Of a DNA stretch of 64,000 bases, positions 34,401-47,357 are shown piece by piece. Made by a program: the position numbers and the translations under genes. Source of the stretch: Acorus gramineus (lineage: Eukaryota > Streptophyta > Magnoliopsida > Acorales > Acoraceae); contig CM060856.1 of the NCBI GenBank assembly GCA_030737835.1, positions 12,366,777 to 12,430,776 of the forward strand. The letters are read 5' to 3'. The notes below the pieces were generated by a model. The model was given only the letters and a program-made list of their open reading frames with translations. It did no database searches and was not told where the DNA came from. Position 1 is the stretch's first letter; every line of letters begins with the position of its first letter.

Positions 34401-36141
34401 TCTCTGCATTGCTTGAAACATCCCTTGTTTTACACTTGATACAAATGACACATATGTGGGATGAATTTAATATTTTCTTTTTCTTAGAGAAGAAAGGAGT
34501 GCATTTTTATTGCTAAGCCATCTTGAGTTATTTTTCATACTTTTACACAAATGCTTCATGCTTGGCTTGAACTAGAGTTGAAAATAATCTTCCATGGTAT
34601 GTTGTGAATATTTTGCAGGCAGTTTATATAATTAATGGAAACTCTAAGACTGTTATGAACATGTCTCAAGCTGATCACTTGGAGCTCTGGAGATCTATAG
34701 TGAAAGGTATGCTTGGTCTGCAGATGAAATTTATGTTTACATATCCTTATTCATGGAAAATAGGAAGAACACTTGGGATGTGTTTGGATCCTTGAATATG
34801 ACACTGAAAAAAGTATTTTCGAAGTAAAGCTCATCTTCACAGTGTTTGTTACTATCACGTGCAAGGAAATCATTATCCTTCTGGCTAGAGAAGTTCTATA
34901 TTTTGTCCAGAAAAGAAAGAAAATAAAAAGAAACTACATGGTTTCATCCTGTGAGTTTTTCTGATGATTCATCGTATTTCATTTTACGTTGGGATCAGGT
35001 AACATGGAAAGCTATCTCCACGTCTCATCCAAGCTTAAGCTTAGGACAGTAGGCGAAGACCTTAAAGCAAGGGGAACTTCTTCATCTCAGCCTCGACAAA
35101 GTGGTGAAACTGATGTTGGGGTACCTAGCCGGACAGGTAAACCAAGAGGTCCCATTTTGAAATTGCATATGCTGGGTCTCCAATTGTTCACAAACTTCAA
35201 TCATTGGATATTTGATCATGTTTTATCTGTCAGGTTTCCAAAATTGGCAATATTATGCCCTGGTTTCAATTTCACCTTAGATTTGCCCTGCTGATCTATG
35301 AAGTTTTGTTCTTTGTGATGCTTTTGAAATTTTATGATGGTCGGCTAGAATAAACAATTGTGGCCTTAAATGAAACAGTATTTTATGTTTTCTTATTATT
35401 GAAGATTTGGTCAGGCAGAATTCCTGTCCGTTTGTATATTCGCAACATCGGTGAGGTCCATGATGGTTTAGAGGATGCTCGTGCAATTGTTAGCTGGGAT
35501 GAAATCTCTTACATAAACCGTCCAGTCGAGTTTCACAAGGAAGAAGGTATGCTATCTACTTGGAAATTTTAATCTTTTCCTTGTGAGATGGTAATGAAAT
35601 GATATAATATTCCAATTCACATGTATGTTTGGGTCCAACAAGGACCTTTTAAATCATAATAATGAAGATATTTTTTTTGCCTGAAAATTAAATGAAAGGA
35701 AAGAATGCCCTGTGAATTCTTTTTTCCATTGAAACCTATCTCTTTTAGTAATATTGACCAGAATGTCTGTTTGATACTGCAGGCAAGCCATTCACTCTTC
35801 GAAGTGCGATCAAATCATTACTTCCCGAATTCTTCAATGAGGAACCCAGATTAAATGATCAACTATTAACCAAGGAATCCCAAGATTCTGAAGCCGATCC
35901 AAAGTGTGAGGATTGCAGTGGGAAGACTGAAGGAGAGGAAGAAACATCTGATGGGAAAAATGGAGATTCATCATGCTTAGCCATCAAGGAAAGGATCCAG
36001 CTTATCCGCATCCAAGGAATTGAACCTGATTGGGATGTCCCCTTCTCTTGGGTGGTTAACAATTTGATGCACCCTGAGCATTACCTCCATGTCTGTGCAT
36101 TCATTGGAGTCTCCCCAAATGAAGGTGAAAGGAGATTATAA
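31491..36141 (+). CDS. ATG5: autophagy protein 5 (ATG5)
   Basis: Eight exons: 31,491-31,595; 31,950-32,074; 33,076-33,142; 33,796-33,885; 34,619-34,706; 34,999-35,136; 35,415-35,546; 35,783-36,141. All have GT/AG borders and consistent phases and give 367 residues. ATG5 is joined to the ubiquitin-like ATG12 (via ATG7 and ATG10) and, with ATG16, forms the ligase that lipidates ATG8 on the growing autophagosome membrane. Diagnostic blocks are KYVWEGAVPLQIHLHESEV, LVPLIKPHFHG, NIPTGVLFDLLC, PWNLTVHFRGYPG, SVKWSFINSLKEAVYIINGN, RIPVRLYIRNIGE and PFSWVVNNLM. The ATG12 acceptor lysine in NSLKE falls at residue 128, the same number as in Arabidopsis. A charged linker (about 285-325) separates the two ubiquitin-fold parts. 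The least certain border is the exon 7 acceptor (GGTCAG|GCAGAATT), chosen because it keeps frame into RIPVRLY. Confidence 0.96.
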
Positions 36142-36448
36142 GACCCCAGTGTGCAGAATCAGAGGGTCTCATTTTTGTCTTCTGGAGGCAATTTAACACC
36201 ACATCATTTGCTGTACAAATGCATGAAACATTTTCTGTCAGCCAATTGAACTGATCCCATTTGTGGGGGAAATGTCCACTCATTCACTACCATGACCATG
36301 TGTTTCAATTCTTATCAACTTTTTTTTTCTTGAGCAATGCTACATCTTGTATATGGGAGATCCAAAGCTATGTAAAACTGTCACTCTTCTTGTGGGTTTC
36401 AAATTGCTATTCTTGGCTCGTCGATTTGCTATTCAGGTTTAAGTTGTG

Positions 36449-36454
36449 AATAAA
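36449..36454 (+). terminator. candidate ATG5 polyadenylation signal
   Basis: AATAAA about 310 bp downstream of the ATG5 stop codon, in a T-rich context. Confidence 0.4.
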
Positions 36455-36689
36455 TAGAGTTGGTGCTGGATTGCTAATTTTTCTGTTCTGTCAGAACTGT
36501 TGTTACACAACCGTAATTCTCCATGCATTTCTTCACTGTCATTTCTATAGTCGGCAGGGCATATTTTGAAGGAACAAGCAACAACACTGATAGAAATTCC
36601 TCGGAATTAACGACAGAATAAGGATTGCATGCCTCGAAGTCCTCACCAACCTGAGTGCAAAAACAAGAGTCCCATACAGAGATTTCTTC

Positions 36690-37976
<1,287 letters not shown>

Positions 37977-39285
37977 GTCATTCAATCTTTGTGATGTTTG
38001 AACTGCAATGGTGTGTTCATGTCATCTTCATGCCTTTTCTAATGTCAAAAGTGTGGTTTTTCATCTCTGTTAATATGAGAATGAAATAAATAATGCTTGT
38101 AATTGTGATTGTAATAATAAGAATATGAGTTTTAGCATGGTAACTGTACAACATAAGCTTGAGATGGGCAGTGATCGTCGATATCTGATGAGAGAAACAA
38201 GTATATAAGATTATTATAAAACTCATATGTTAAACTTGTAAGATGTCACGTGTGAGGTGATTTAATAATTGTATCATATCCCCATTGGTTGTGCACCTGG
38301 AAAGAAAAATGTTAGTACCAATCCCAACACAAATTAAATTTTTTTGACATATATCTAATAAAGTGCACTAAAAAAAAAATGAAGCAATACTTGAATGAAG
38401 TAATATCTAATTGATTAGGACTGCAAGAATGACCTCGGAGAAACTATGTTAATGCAGAGAAAGAGGGATGCAGTGAGTGAAAAATATGCAGACTGAGTCA
38501 ATTTGTTAATGTATGTACGAGGGATCCATTTGTATATTTCATCATCTAATGGAGTAAATGAAATGCACATTGGAATAGAATAACATTCTACATGTATTAA
38601 GGTTTCATGGATTCCACTAATGTATACCATAAATTCAATTGCACACTTTAATATTCCCCCGTTTGGTTTCAGAATAGACATGGAATAAATGGCAATTAGT
38701 TGAAATAGTCTCAAAGTGGATGTTTGAATGACTGGAATAAATAATAATTCGTATGTCAGAATTAATTGATATAAAATCGTATATAAATTTCAACCAACCT
38801 TTAGAATTAAGTTATTACTTATTATTCAATTTAAAAAAATATGTGAGTTCGCTATCAAATCAATTGTCACCACTTTTTGTAAATCAACTGTTATCATTTT
38901 TTTATTTTTTATAAATATTTATTCACGTCTTATTTATATTTTATTTAAACAATAAAAAAAAATTTTATTACATTTTTTAACAAAAATAATTCAAGATACA
39001 ATTAAATAAAAAATTATTTTATTTTTATTTATATTATAATAGTCATACACATCGTAATAACTTAATTCTCGAACACTGATGGTATATATATTCAAAATCC
39101 CCTCTCTCAAATTGGTTCCAAATGATCAATGGTCCAGATTCTCTGATCCCTCCTCCCTACACCCCTCACCAGTACTTAACCCCAACATCAAAACATATTC
39201 TGGTCCTTCATCCAAACCCACATATCACCACAATATCCAAACCTCGCGCTCTCTCTCTCGCGCTCTCTGTCTCTGTCTCCGAGTA
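37977..39285. other. intergenic region
   Basis: GST 3' flank (AATAAATAAT near 38,085 could serve polyadenylation), then AT-rich DNA. About 38,750-39,060 has the look of the AT-rich MITE-like sequences near 15,200 and 19,300, in reverse. CT-rich 5' leader of the RRM gene from about 39,230. Confidence 0.4.
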
Positions 39286-40890
39286 ATGGCAGCAGGTGCC
39301 CTCTCTTTTGCTGCCTCTGCCTTTGCGTCTAAGAGGAGAACAGAAAGAGAGGGTTCTTCTTCAGGACCTCTCCCTTGTCTTCTCCGAAGACCCATCTCTT
39401 CTTCTTCGTTGTCTTCTCTGCGATTCCCTTCTCTGTATATATCCACAGTTGAATTGAACAATCGACCGAACCGTCTTTCTGTCCGCTGCACCGGTTCTTC
39501 TTCTTCTTCTCCTCCTCCTCCTCGGAAAAGCAGCACAACAGTATCTACGAAGCTTTACGTCAGTGGTACGATCAGTTCTCACTGTTTTTGTTTTGATTAG
39601 ATGGGTATCTTTGTTTTTCATGATTATTGCCTTGTTTTCATGAAAGATCTCATATTGGGTTTGGGTCTCTTTTATTTCATTCAATTTTTTAACATCTGTT
39701 TTTGTATTGCTGCAGGCCTTTCTTTCCGCACCACAGAAGAGAGTTTAAGGAATGCCTTCCAAGATTTTGGGCAACTTGTAGAAGGTGAGAAAAATATCCA
39801 ATATCATTTGATTATTTTTTTTTACTGTTAGTGAATGAGTACCAAAGTGTTTGAAGTCTTCCTTCAAATAGAATTTAATACAGGAAATATGTTTGGTAGT
39901 CCTCTTTTGAACATATGTACATACTGAGATACTTTACAACTTGGTTTCTCTAATCAATTGTTATGTTTTACAGTTAACTTGGTAATGGATAGAGTGGCAA
40001 ATAGACCTAGAGGCTTTGCTTTTCTTCGTTATGCGATGGAGGAGGAGTCCAAAAGAGCGATTGAAGGGATGCATGGGAAGGTATGTTAATGTAGTCTGTT
40101 TGACCAGAAGTCCTGCTTCTATTAAAGCACTGCGAATTTCATGTGAACTGAATAGCATCACTTAGTATTTGTTATGAGATCACACATAGATCTTATATGT
40201 ATTTGTTGTGAGAGTTATTTTCAGAATTTGTTTATTTACTTTTGTTTTAAGAGTGTCAAGCTTGAATGAATGCTAGCGTCCATTTTCTATAAATGCATGG
40301 ATTTTTGCAACAAATGTAAATTGTAGCTCTCAAGATTACTGCAGGCGGAAGATATACATATGAGCATATCCAAACTCTACTAGTATCTTAGGTTTATAGG
40401 GACATTATTAATTCGTATTACAATATGACTGCAAGTCGATTACTACCATAGTCATATGGAGAATTTTTCCACTGCAACTTTATTTTTGCTCGTTTTGTGC
40501 TTTATGTAATTCAGAAAGTTGTCCTATAAGTATTCCTGGTGATTTCACTCTATATTTTATTGCTTTAATCATGAACACATTTTAATGCAACCATGGAATT
40601 AAGGCCTAAGATATCTAATTAAATGACTTTATCTCTGATCAGTGTTGTACAGATTGTTTTATGTATTGCAGCATACCTGCACTTTTTATTCTGGTTGTTA
40701 GGCCCTGTAATGTAAAAATGCAAGTTGGATATGGTGCATCTATTGCAGACAATTCTATGATTTGTTTATTATATATAAGATGACTAACACCATGTCATCT
40801 TCTCAGTTTTTGGATGGCAGGGTCATTTTTGTGGAGGTTGCGAAACCAAGATCTGAACTGCAGCAGGAATCCAAACAAATCATACGATGA
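39286..40890 (+). CDS. short RRM protein, probably organelle-targeted
   Basis: Four exons (39,286-39,565; 39,716-39,784; 39,974-40,080; 40,807-40,890) with consistent phases encode 179 residues. The first ~85 are rich in Ala, Ser and Arg with few acidic residues, like a plastid or mitochondrial transit peptide. A single RNA-recognition motif follows, with RNP2 as KLYVSGLS and RNP1 as RGFAFLRY, a GMHGKFLDGR loop and VIFVEVAKPR at the end. Such single-RRM proteins (ORRM or small glycine-rich types) act in organelle RNA editing or stability; which branch this is cannot be fixed here. The upstream in-frame open region from 39,079 was not used, because the ATG at 39,286 sits after a CT-rich leader and begins a typical transit peptide. 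No glycine-rich tail. Confidence 0.87.
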
Positions 40891-42567
40891 TTTTGAGAGG
40901 CATGAAATCATTGTATTGCCCATTTTAGTTTTTTTTCTTTGCTTCCCAATATTGTATTAATACTATAATTTGTACAAACTTGACACAGTGATGGTTGCAG
41001 TCAGCAAATTAGAAGTTCATGAAGAACCCATATCAATTTAAATTTTGGTTGATTTATTAGTTGAAATTTAAGGCGAAGTGTCATACTTGAGGAGGATGCC
41101 CGAAGAGATTTAGGGGACACTGTGATGATAGTTCGGTGCCCTTCCAATAAATTAATGACTCATCAATGATGCTGGACTCTCTGAGGGGATTTGATGAAAT
41201 GCCATACAAGATTAAAGGGTCGACTACCTGCTGAAGCCTTGAACAGCTAGCTAGTATGGTTTGTTAGAAGAGACTCAGAAACTGGACGTAATAATTCAAG
41301 TTAATGGACATTTTTGGAGCAAATACTAGTTGAAGAGTAGAAAGATGGAGTTAGGGCTTTGTTGGATCACTTGCTAGATGGATCGTAGATGATCAAATTG
41401 GTTGAGGGATGACAGTTAATGAACATTGGCATGAAGTTTTAATATTGACATCAATTGTGATTTATGAATGCGAACACAATGAAATTGAATCAAACAATAA
41501 TTATTAGTCCAGATCATGTGATGACATCTTCTAATGAAGTCTCCCTTCCCCCCTGAAATTTTCAATATTGTTTTTTTTTTTTTTTTCCCCTTGGTAAAAT
41601 TTTCAATATTGTTGAAAACTCATCAACCTTTAGTTGTTCCTGTTCATCAGTAGATAACATATTTAGTACTTTTTCTATAAAGGGGTTGGACTTTAGACAA
41701 TGTGTCATTCTTTACATGATTTGCTTAGAATCCTTCAAGTCTAATTATTTACATATTGTGTTCGGCCAACCAGAAGACAAGTTCTATTGAATGGCTAGTA
41801 TGGTGTGAGAAAGCCTTTTTCTTGTCCCATTTGATTTTCCCCTTTTCACTTATGTGACTGCATTGAGCCTTCTGGAAAAATTCTCTCAGGCTGGAAGAGG
41901 TAAAAATTGGAGAATTATAGTTTCTCATACTTGGCACAATACACCCTTTTGGTAAAGAAACCATGAATACTCCCTTCCATAGATTCATTGAAGTTGTATA
42001 CTCAGGGGTGCTGACATTATTTACCATTGATGACTCCTGATAATTGGTGTACTTGCAGAAGTTCATGTTTATGTCTAGTGCTTATCCTTCTCTACCTAGC
42101 AACCCTGCAGAATCCAATTTCTCGTACACCTCGTGTTCCTCAACAAATGGAGGATGAGTTCGCAATAGCATTTAGTATGTGGAACTGGAAGCATTGAAAA
42201 TCTCTAGGACTGGTAAAAGATTGTGCGTTGTAGATCTATAATGTGTTTGTGCGTAATCTTGGATGGAAAATTACGGATAGTGAAGGGATCTAGGTCAAAA
42301 GAAAAGTCATGGAAAATAAATTATTCATGCATGTGATGGAAAATGAAATGATTAATCTGTTATCATGGAGTGTGTTTAGTCTGCAAGAATTCTGCTTTGA
42401 CAGACTGCCATTTGTACATATGATGATCAAGTGTCACCCCTTACAATATGTGAGTACATATATAGAAGAAATCATTGCAAAGAGATTTGGAAACATGGAG
42501 ATGGAACTACAAAAGAAAAGATAAAATCCTCTCCCCAAGCAGCTAGTATTATTCAGAGCAGCAAATC
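40891..42567. other. intergenic region
   Basis: RRM 3' flank and 1.6 kb of moderately AT-rich DNA. Several short open frames (for example a minus-strand one at 41,749-42,066) show no domain or codon pattern. Nothing supported. Confidence 0.4.
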
Positions 42568-43542
42568 TCAACAACCCATGAAGGAAGCCAACCTTTTAAG
42601 CAGAATCTTAGAATTCTCAGACTCAATGTTTCCCATATAGAAGCAATGCCCCTCGCCTTCTGATTCAAAAAACTCCACCTTCCCTCCCCACCCACTCTTC
42701 AGCAGTGCCTCATAATAGATCCAACCTCTGTCGCGTAATATGTCCATCTCCGCAGCACAGACCAAAACTTTCTCGCACCCGATCCCCGAAAGGCTCGGCC
42801 CTCCCGCCGCCACCGGGTTGATCATCGGGTCATCAAGACCGGTCGAGTTTGGATTGCAGAACAACCAGATTCGATCTATCACTGACTTTAGCTCTGGATT
42901 CTTGGCTTCAGAGTTGGTAACATCAGACCCCCAGAGGAAAGGATGATTGAGGATCATCCCCCTGAGCCTCACATCATGAGCCAGCCCGAGCTCGCCCGCG
43001 CGCATCGCCATGTTGTACGCTATGTTCGCGCCCGCGCTGTCTCCACCCAAGAAGACCCGCCCGAAGTCGACGTGGTCTGTCAGCCAGGCCTCCGATCCTC
43101 CTCCTCTCGAGTGAGAGACAGCCCACTGAATCACTTCCCAGGAGTCGTCATAAGCGACCGGCAGGGGATGCTTGGGAGGCTTGCGATACCCGACTGACAA
43201 GACGACGATGCCAGCCTCAGCCACGAGCGCGTTCAGGTACGTGTTGTAGATTGGGGAGGCGATCGAGCCGAGGCAGAAGCCTCCGCCGTGGAAGGTGATG
43301 AGAAGCGGGAGGCGCTGGTGGGCGGAGGTTGGGAGGTTTGGGAGGTAGAGGCGGGCGGAGACGTCGGATTCGGGGAGGACGAGGATGTCTTTGGAGCGGA
43401 CACCCATCCGGGGATCGGTAGACGGGGGCACGCTCTCGTCGGGCCAGAGGCTCCCGACCCGCCCGTCTTTGTACACCCAAAAAAACGGGGAGAGGTCCTC
43501 GACGATGTCGTTGTCGTCCTCGGCTTGGTTTCTGGCAGCCAT
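42568..43542 (-). CDS. carboxylesterase (plant CXE family), copy 1
   Basis: An intronless frame of 324 residues in the alpha/beta-hydrolase fold of plant carboxylesterases (relatives of GID1 and HIDH). The oxyanion-hole motif HGGGF is at 85-89, nucleophile Ser169 is in GGDSAGAN, the acid is Asp267 (AEMDILRDRG), and the base is His299 (EGEGHCF). A Ser nucleophile makes it an esterase candidate rather than a HIDH-type dehydratase (Thr). The natural substrate is unknown. Typical N-terminal LSPFFWVYKDGRV is present. Oddity: the usual DYR(R/L)APEHPLP reads GYRKPPKHPLP. It is about half identical by eye to copy 2 at 59,260-60,228, same strand, with the clock MYB between them. Very GC-rich, which produces long spurious open frames on the other strand. 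Confidence 0.95.
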   Translation of the reverse strand: MAARNQAEDDNDIVEDLSPFFWVYKDGRVGSLWPDESVPPSTDPRMGVRSKDILVLPESDVSARLYLPNLPTSAHQRLPLLITFHGGGFCLGSIASPIYNTYLNALVAEAGIVVLSVGYRKPPKHPLPVAYDDSWEVIQWAVSHSRGGGSEAWLTDHVDFGRVFLGGDSAGANIAYNMAMRAGELGLAHDVRLRGMILNHPFLWGSDVTNSEAKNPELKSVIDRIWLFCNPNSTGLDDPMINPVAAGGPSLSGIGCEKVLVCAAEMDILRDRGWIYYEALLKSGWGGKVEFFESEGEGHCFYMGNIESENSKILLKRLASFMGC

Positions 43543-43626
43543 TGATGGTTAGGTCTGCAATTTGAGGTTGCTAATGTGAGGTTGTGGAAGTAGAAATACT
43601 TGGAGAGTTAGTTGGGTTTTTTAAAT

Positions 43627-44871
43627 GGGATTTTTAGTTTTAAGTCCCTATAAACATGTTTATTTAGGGATTGGTTCCTAATTTCTTGATATTTCTTTTT
43701 TAGTCCCCATATTCAACCGTCTATTTGATTTTCAGTCATTCCGTCAAACGTCCGTCCATACACCGTTAATTTGTGAAATGTGATTTTATTTTTTAGTCCC
43801 TATAAAATATGTTATTTAGTGATCAATCCCTGTAAACTATGTTATTTAGTGATTGGTCCCTGTAAAATATGAAGAAGGGAGGGACTAATCACTAAATAAC
43901 ATATTTTACAGGAATTTAAAAATAAATCATATTTCACAAATTAACATGGGCGGACGTAGGCCTGTCAACGGGTCGGGTCCAGACCCGGACCCGACCCGAC
44001 CCGGACCCGATTACACGTGTAATATACCCGACCCGATTTGAACCCGACCCGGCGGACCCGAACAAACAAACGGGTCGGGTCCGGGTCCACCCCGCCCCGA
44101 CCCGTTGGACCCGACTGTTTTTTTTAATATATGTTTTATATATTATAAGACCATTAGTATTAGTTGATACATAATTTTATTTCTTACTTAACTTATTTTT
44201 TTATCTACGAGTTCATAAATCATAATCATAACAAGCCTATAAATCGGTTTGTTTTGAACAATTAACTTATTAGTATTTGAATTTGTATAATTAATTAGTT
44301 TGTTGCATGATTTATGTTTATTATTTAGGTTAATATGTTAGTGTTTATTGTTTTGAATGTTGTTTAGATTAATATTGTTTTAAATGTTGTTTAGGTTAGT
44401 TATGTTTATTATTTAGGTTAATATGTTTTTTATGTTAGTGATTATTGTTTTGGATGTTGTTTAATAATTCATTTACTTCTTTTAAATTGTATAAAATTAT
44501 ATTCAAACATAGTCTCATTAACAATAATGTTTTATTAAAAAAAATTTCAAATAGAATGATAAGACAAACAAATACATGAGCTCTTCTCTTTTTTTTTTTT
44601 TAACCCAACCATCCGGGTCGGGTCGGATCCGGACCGACCCGGGTCCGGGTCCGGGTCCACATTTCTCCGGACCCGCCGGGTTCTGGGTTGGACCTAGACC
44701 CACCGGGTCCTGTCACGGGTCGGGTCCGGGTCCACCCCGACCCGACCCGGACCCGACCGGTTGACAGGCCTGGGCGGACGTTTGATGGAGGGATTAAAAA
44801 TTAAATAGGTGGTTGAATATGGAGACTAAAAAGAATATGCATGTTTGCAGGGACTTAAAAATAAAAATCCC
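43627..44871. mobile_element. TIR element carrying a nested GC-rich insertion
   Basis: The left end GGGATTTTTAGTTTTAAGTC and the reverse complement of the right end GGGATTTTTATTTTTAAGTC are inverted repeats. Matching continues through the CCTATTCAACC-type, GTCCGTCCAT and AGTCCC blocks. Flanking TTTTTAAAT and TTTTAAAAT may be a 9 bp duplication. Removing the 814 bp insert and its duplication leaves ~420 bp. A relative is at 54,762-55,988. Confidence 0.68.
43958..44771. mobile_element. GGGTCGGGTC-rich TIR element with 10 bp target duplication
   Basis: Starts AGGCCTGTCAACGGGTCGGG and ends with the inverse (...GGTTGACAGGCCT). GGGCGGACGT directly precedes (43,948-43,957) and follows it (44,772-44,781), a perfect 10 bp duplication. 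Both arms (~150 bp) are arrays of GGGTCGGGTC / GACCCGGACC units around an AT-rich core with TTATTTAGGTTAATATG repeated. Non-coding; Mutator-like by duplication length. Confidence 0.8.
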
Positions 44872-45441
44872 TTTTAAAATTGGGTTGGTGTTGACAAGTG
44901 AGATCCAACTACTCTCGACTGTTTTCGTCCGTCTATATGTTTTTATAATGTGATTTTTGTTTTTTTATGGTAACTTCTCTTGCTGACGGCTGACCGACCA
45001 TGAATTGAAAATGAGCATAATTGTGACATCTTTGACGTTTTATTTGAGCTGCCATTAGAATAATGTGGTAGCATACAGATTGTATTTTTTTTTAATCAAG
45101 GAAGGCTTAAATAAGATTTAACTGGTCTCTTATTTGAAGACCATTTTATGGGTTATCCTATCCTCTCAATCCCATCCTCTTAAATGAGATATATTTTTTT
45201 AGATGAAACATGTGATTATTTTTAAAAAAAATCTAAAAAAAATGGTAAGCAAAGGTGAGATGGATTAAGGGGCACTTTTGTTTTTTGTGTGTTAAAAAGA
45301 CGAGGAAAATTCATTAAAACCCATCTGTAAAACTGGGCCAATCCAAAACCGAAAAAACCTTACTAATAAACGCAATCCGAACCAATTGGGTGTTCTGTTT
45401 TCGTTCAGTTTCACCCTAATCTATATCTATATCTATATCTA
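44872..45441. other. intergenic region ending in a TATCTA microsatellite
   Basis: No gene. A TATCTA repeat at about 45,421-45,445 immediately precedes the Helitron. Confidence 0.4.
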
Positions 45442-46358
45442 TCTATACTACCTATAAAAGTATCAATCCATGAAAAACATTAGTTGGACATGTTTACCCT
45501 TATCAATTCATGAAAATTCATTCCTACCCCAAATTATATTTGATTAGACATATTTATCCTTTTAAATTCTTTGAAATCAAATACCTTATATAATGTGTTT
45601 AATGTATTTAATTTATACATTTATTTTAATTCTATACATTTATTCATATTTAACATTTAACATTCTTCACAATCAATTACACGTTTATATGTCTAAATTT
45701 ACCCTTTCAAATTCTTTGAAATCAAATACCATATATAATGTGTTTAATGTATTTAATTTATACATTTATTTTAATTCTATACATTTATTTGTATTTACCC
45801 TTTAACATTCTTTACAATCAATTACATGATTATATATCTAAATTTAATATATATGCAACTTAATTTTATATAATTATATAATATACCTACATATATTATA
45901 TATTGTAACCGTTAGAAAATCCTTATATATAATAGAAGCTCTATGTATTTAATTATTAATAAAAAAATTAAATAAATTTGGAAGGGAGAGTAAATTCAAC
46001 CAAAATTGGGATACGGATCTGATATGTTAATATCCATATTTATGTGGATTTAGGTCTTTCATTTCTACATATCTATGTGGATGAGTTAGTGAATAAGAAT
46101 TAAATTTCTCTTTATATGCATAAAATTTTCAAAGTAACACCTCATACACATATACTATAATGATAATTATTGAATAATTTGAATATCAAGGATTATAATA
46201 TAACACTAACAAGAAAGTACAAATATATATAAATTATTCAAACAGAAAATAAGTAAAAAATGGGATATAATAATTCAAAAGAAATTAAATATCTTACTCT
46301 TTGTTTGTTAAATTATCAACAAAATAATTCATGTGCAACGCACATGTGCTTCAACTAG
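45442..46358 (+). mobile_element. non-autonomous Helitron, ~917 bp
   Basis: Starts A|TCTATACTACCTATAAAAG, the common 5' end of plant Helitrons. Ends with a hairpin CATGTGC-AAC-GCACATG followed by TGCTTCAACTAG|T. The hairpin with an AACGCAC core about 10 bp before CTAG, and insertion between A and T, are defining Helitron features. A ~145 bp direct repeat (TTCTTTGAAATCAAATACC at 45,568 and 45,713) lies inside. No Rep/helicase coding. The exact 5' boundary is blurred by the TATCTA microsatellite. Confidence 0.82.
46330..46346 (+). terminator. Helitron 3' terminal hairpin
   Basis: A 7 bp stem CATGTGC/GCACATG with loop AAC, just before the CTAG terminus; the replication-termination signal of Helitrons. 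Confidence 0.8.
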
Positions 46359-46404
46359 TCAACAAAAAGTCAACAACCCCCATAAAGAGTATAAAAAAAT
46401 TAAG

Positions 46405-47357
46405 GGTCAAATACATCTAAATCCCTACAAACATGAAAAAATCATATAAATCCCTATTAAAATTGGAACAGACGTACGAGTCCCTGAAAACTAAGAAAAA
46501 CCCAATTATCATCCCTGAGTTAAATTTCCATCCAAACTTAATGGAATATTCCCAGAATATTCTATCACATATAATTGTGTAGACATTGAAATCCTTATAA
46601 ACAGTCATAAAAATAAATTAGTCCCTGCAAAAGACAAAATTGCCCCTGAAAGACTTTTACATTAAATTGTGTACACATTGCAGTCCCTATAAACAATCAT
46701 AAAGACAAATTAGTCTTTGCAAAAGATAAAATTGCCCCTGAAAGACTTTTACATGTAATTGAATAGACATTACAGTTCTTATAAATAATCGTAAAGACAA
46801 ATTGATAAATGTAAAAGACAAAAATGCCCCTGAAGAATTTTTACATTTAATTGTGTAGAAATTGCAGTCTTTTAGAGGGTATTTAATTTTTAAATTGCAA
46901 TGTCTGCACAATTAAATGTAAAAATACTTCAAGGGTATTTTTGTCTTTTAGAAGAAACAATTTGTTTTTATGATTGTTTATAAGGACTGTAATGTCTATT
47001 CAATTACATGTAAAAGTCTTTTAAGGGCAATTTTATCTTTTGAATAGACTAATTTGTCTTTATGATTATTTATAGGGACTAGAATGTATACACAATTTAA
47101 TGTAAAAGTCTTTTAAGGGCAATTTTATCTTTTGTAGGGACTAATTTGTCTTTATGACTGTTTATAAGGACTTCAATGTCTACACAATTATATGTGATGG
47201 AATATTCTAGGAATATTCCGTTAAATTTGGATAGAAATTTAACTCAGGGATGATAATTGGGTTTTTCTGAGTTTTTAGGGACTCGTACGTCTGTTCCAAT
47301 TTTAGTAGGGACTTATATGGGTTTTTCCATGTTTGTAGGGACTTAAATGTCTTTAAC
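46405..47357. mobile_element. ~950 bp foldback element, copy 2
   Basis: Same structure, spacer and orientation as 16,040-16,986, by eye over 90% alike. It again inserts between A-rich flanks. The near-identity of both arms within and between copies suggests fairly recent spread. Confidence 0.85.

Noticed and set aside
39079-39285. Upstream in-frame extension of the RRM protein
   Set aside because: The upstream part is AT- and CT-rich leader sequence without transit-peptide character; the ATG at 39,286 gives a normal leader.
44576-44764. Gly/Pro-rich open frames in the 44 kb region
   Set aside because: They are translations of the GGGTCGGGTC repeat arms of a transposon.
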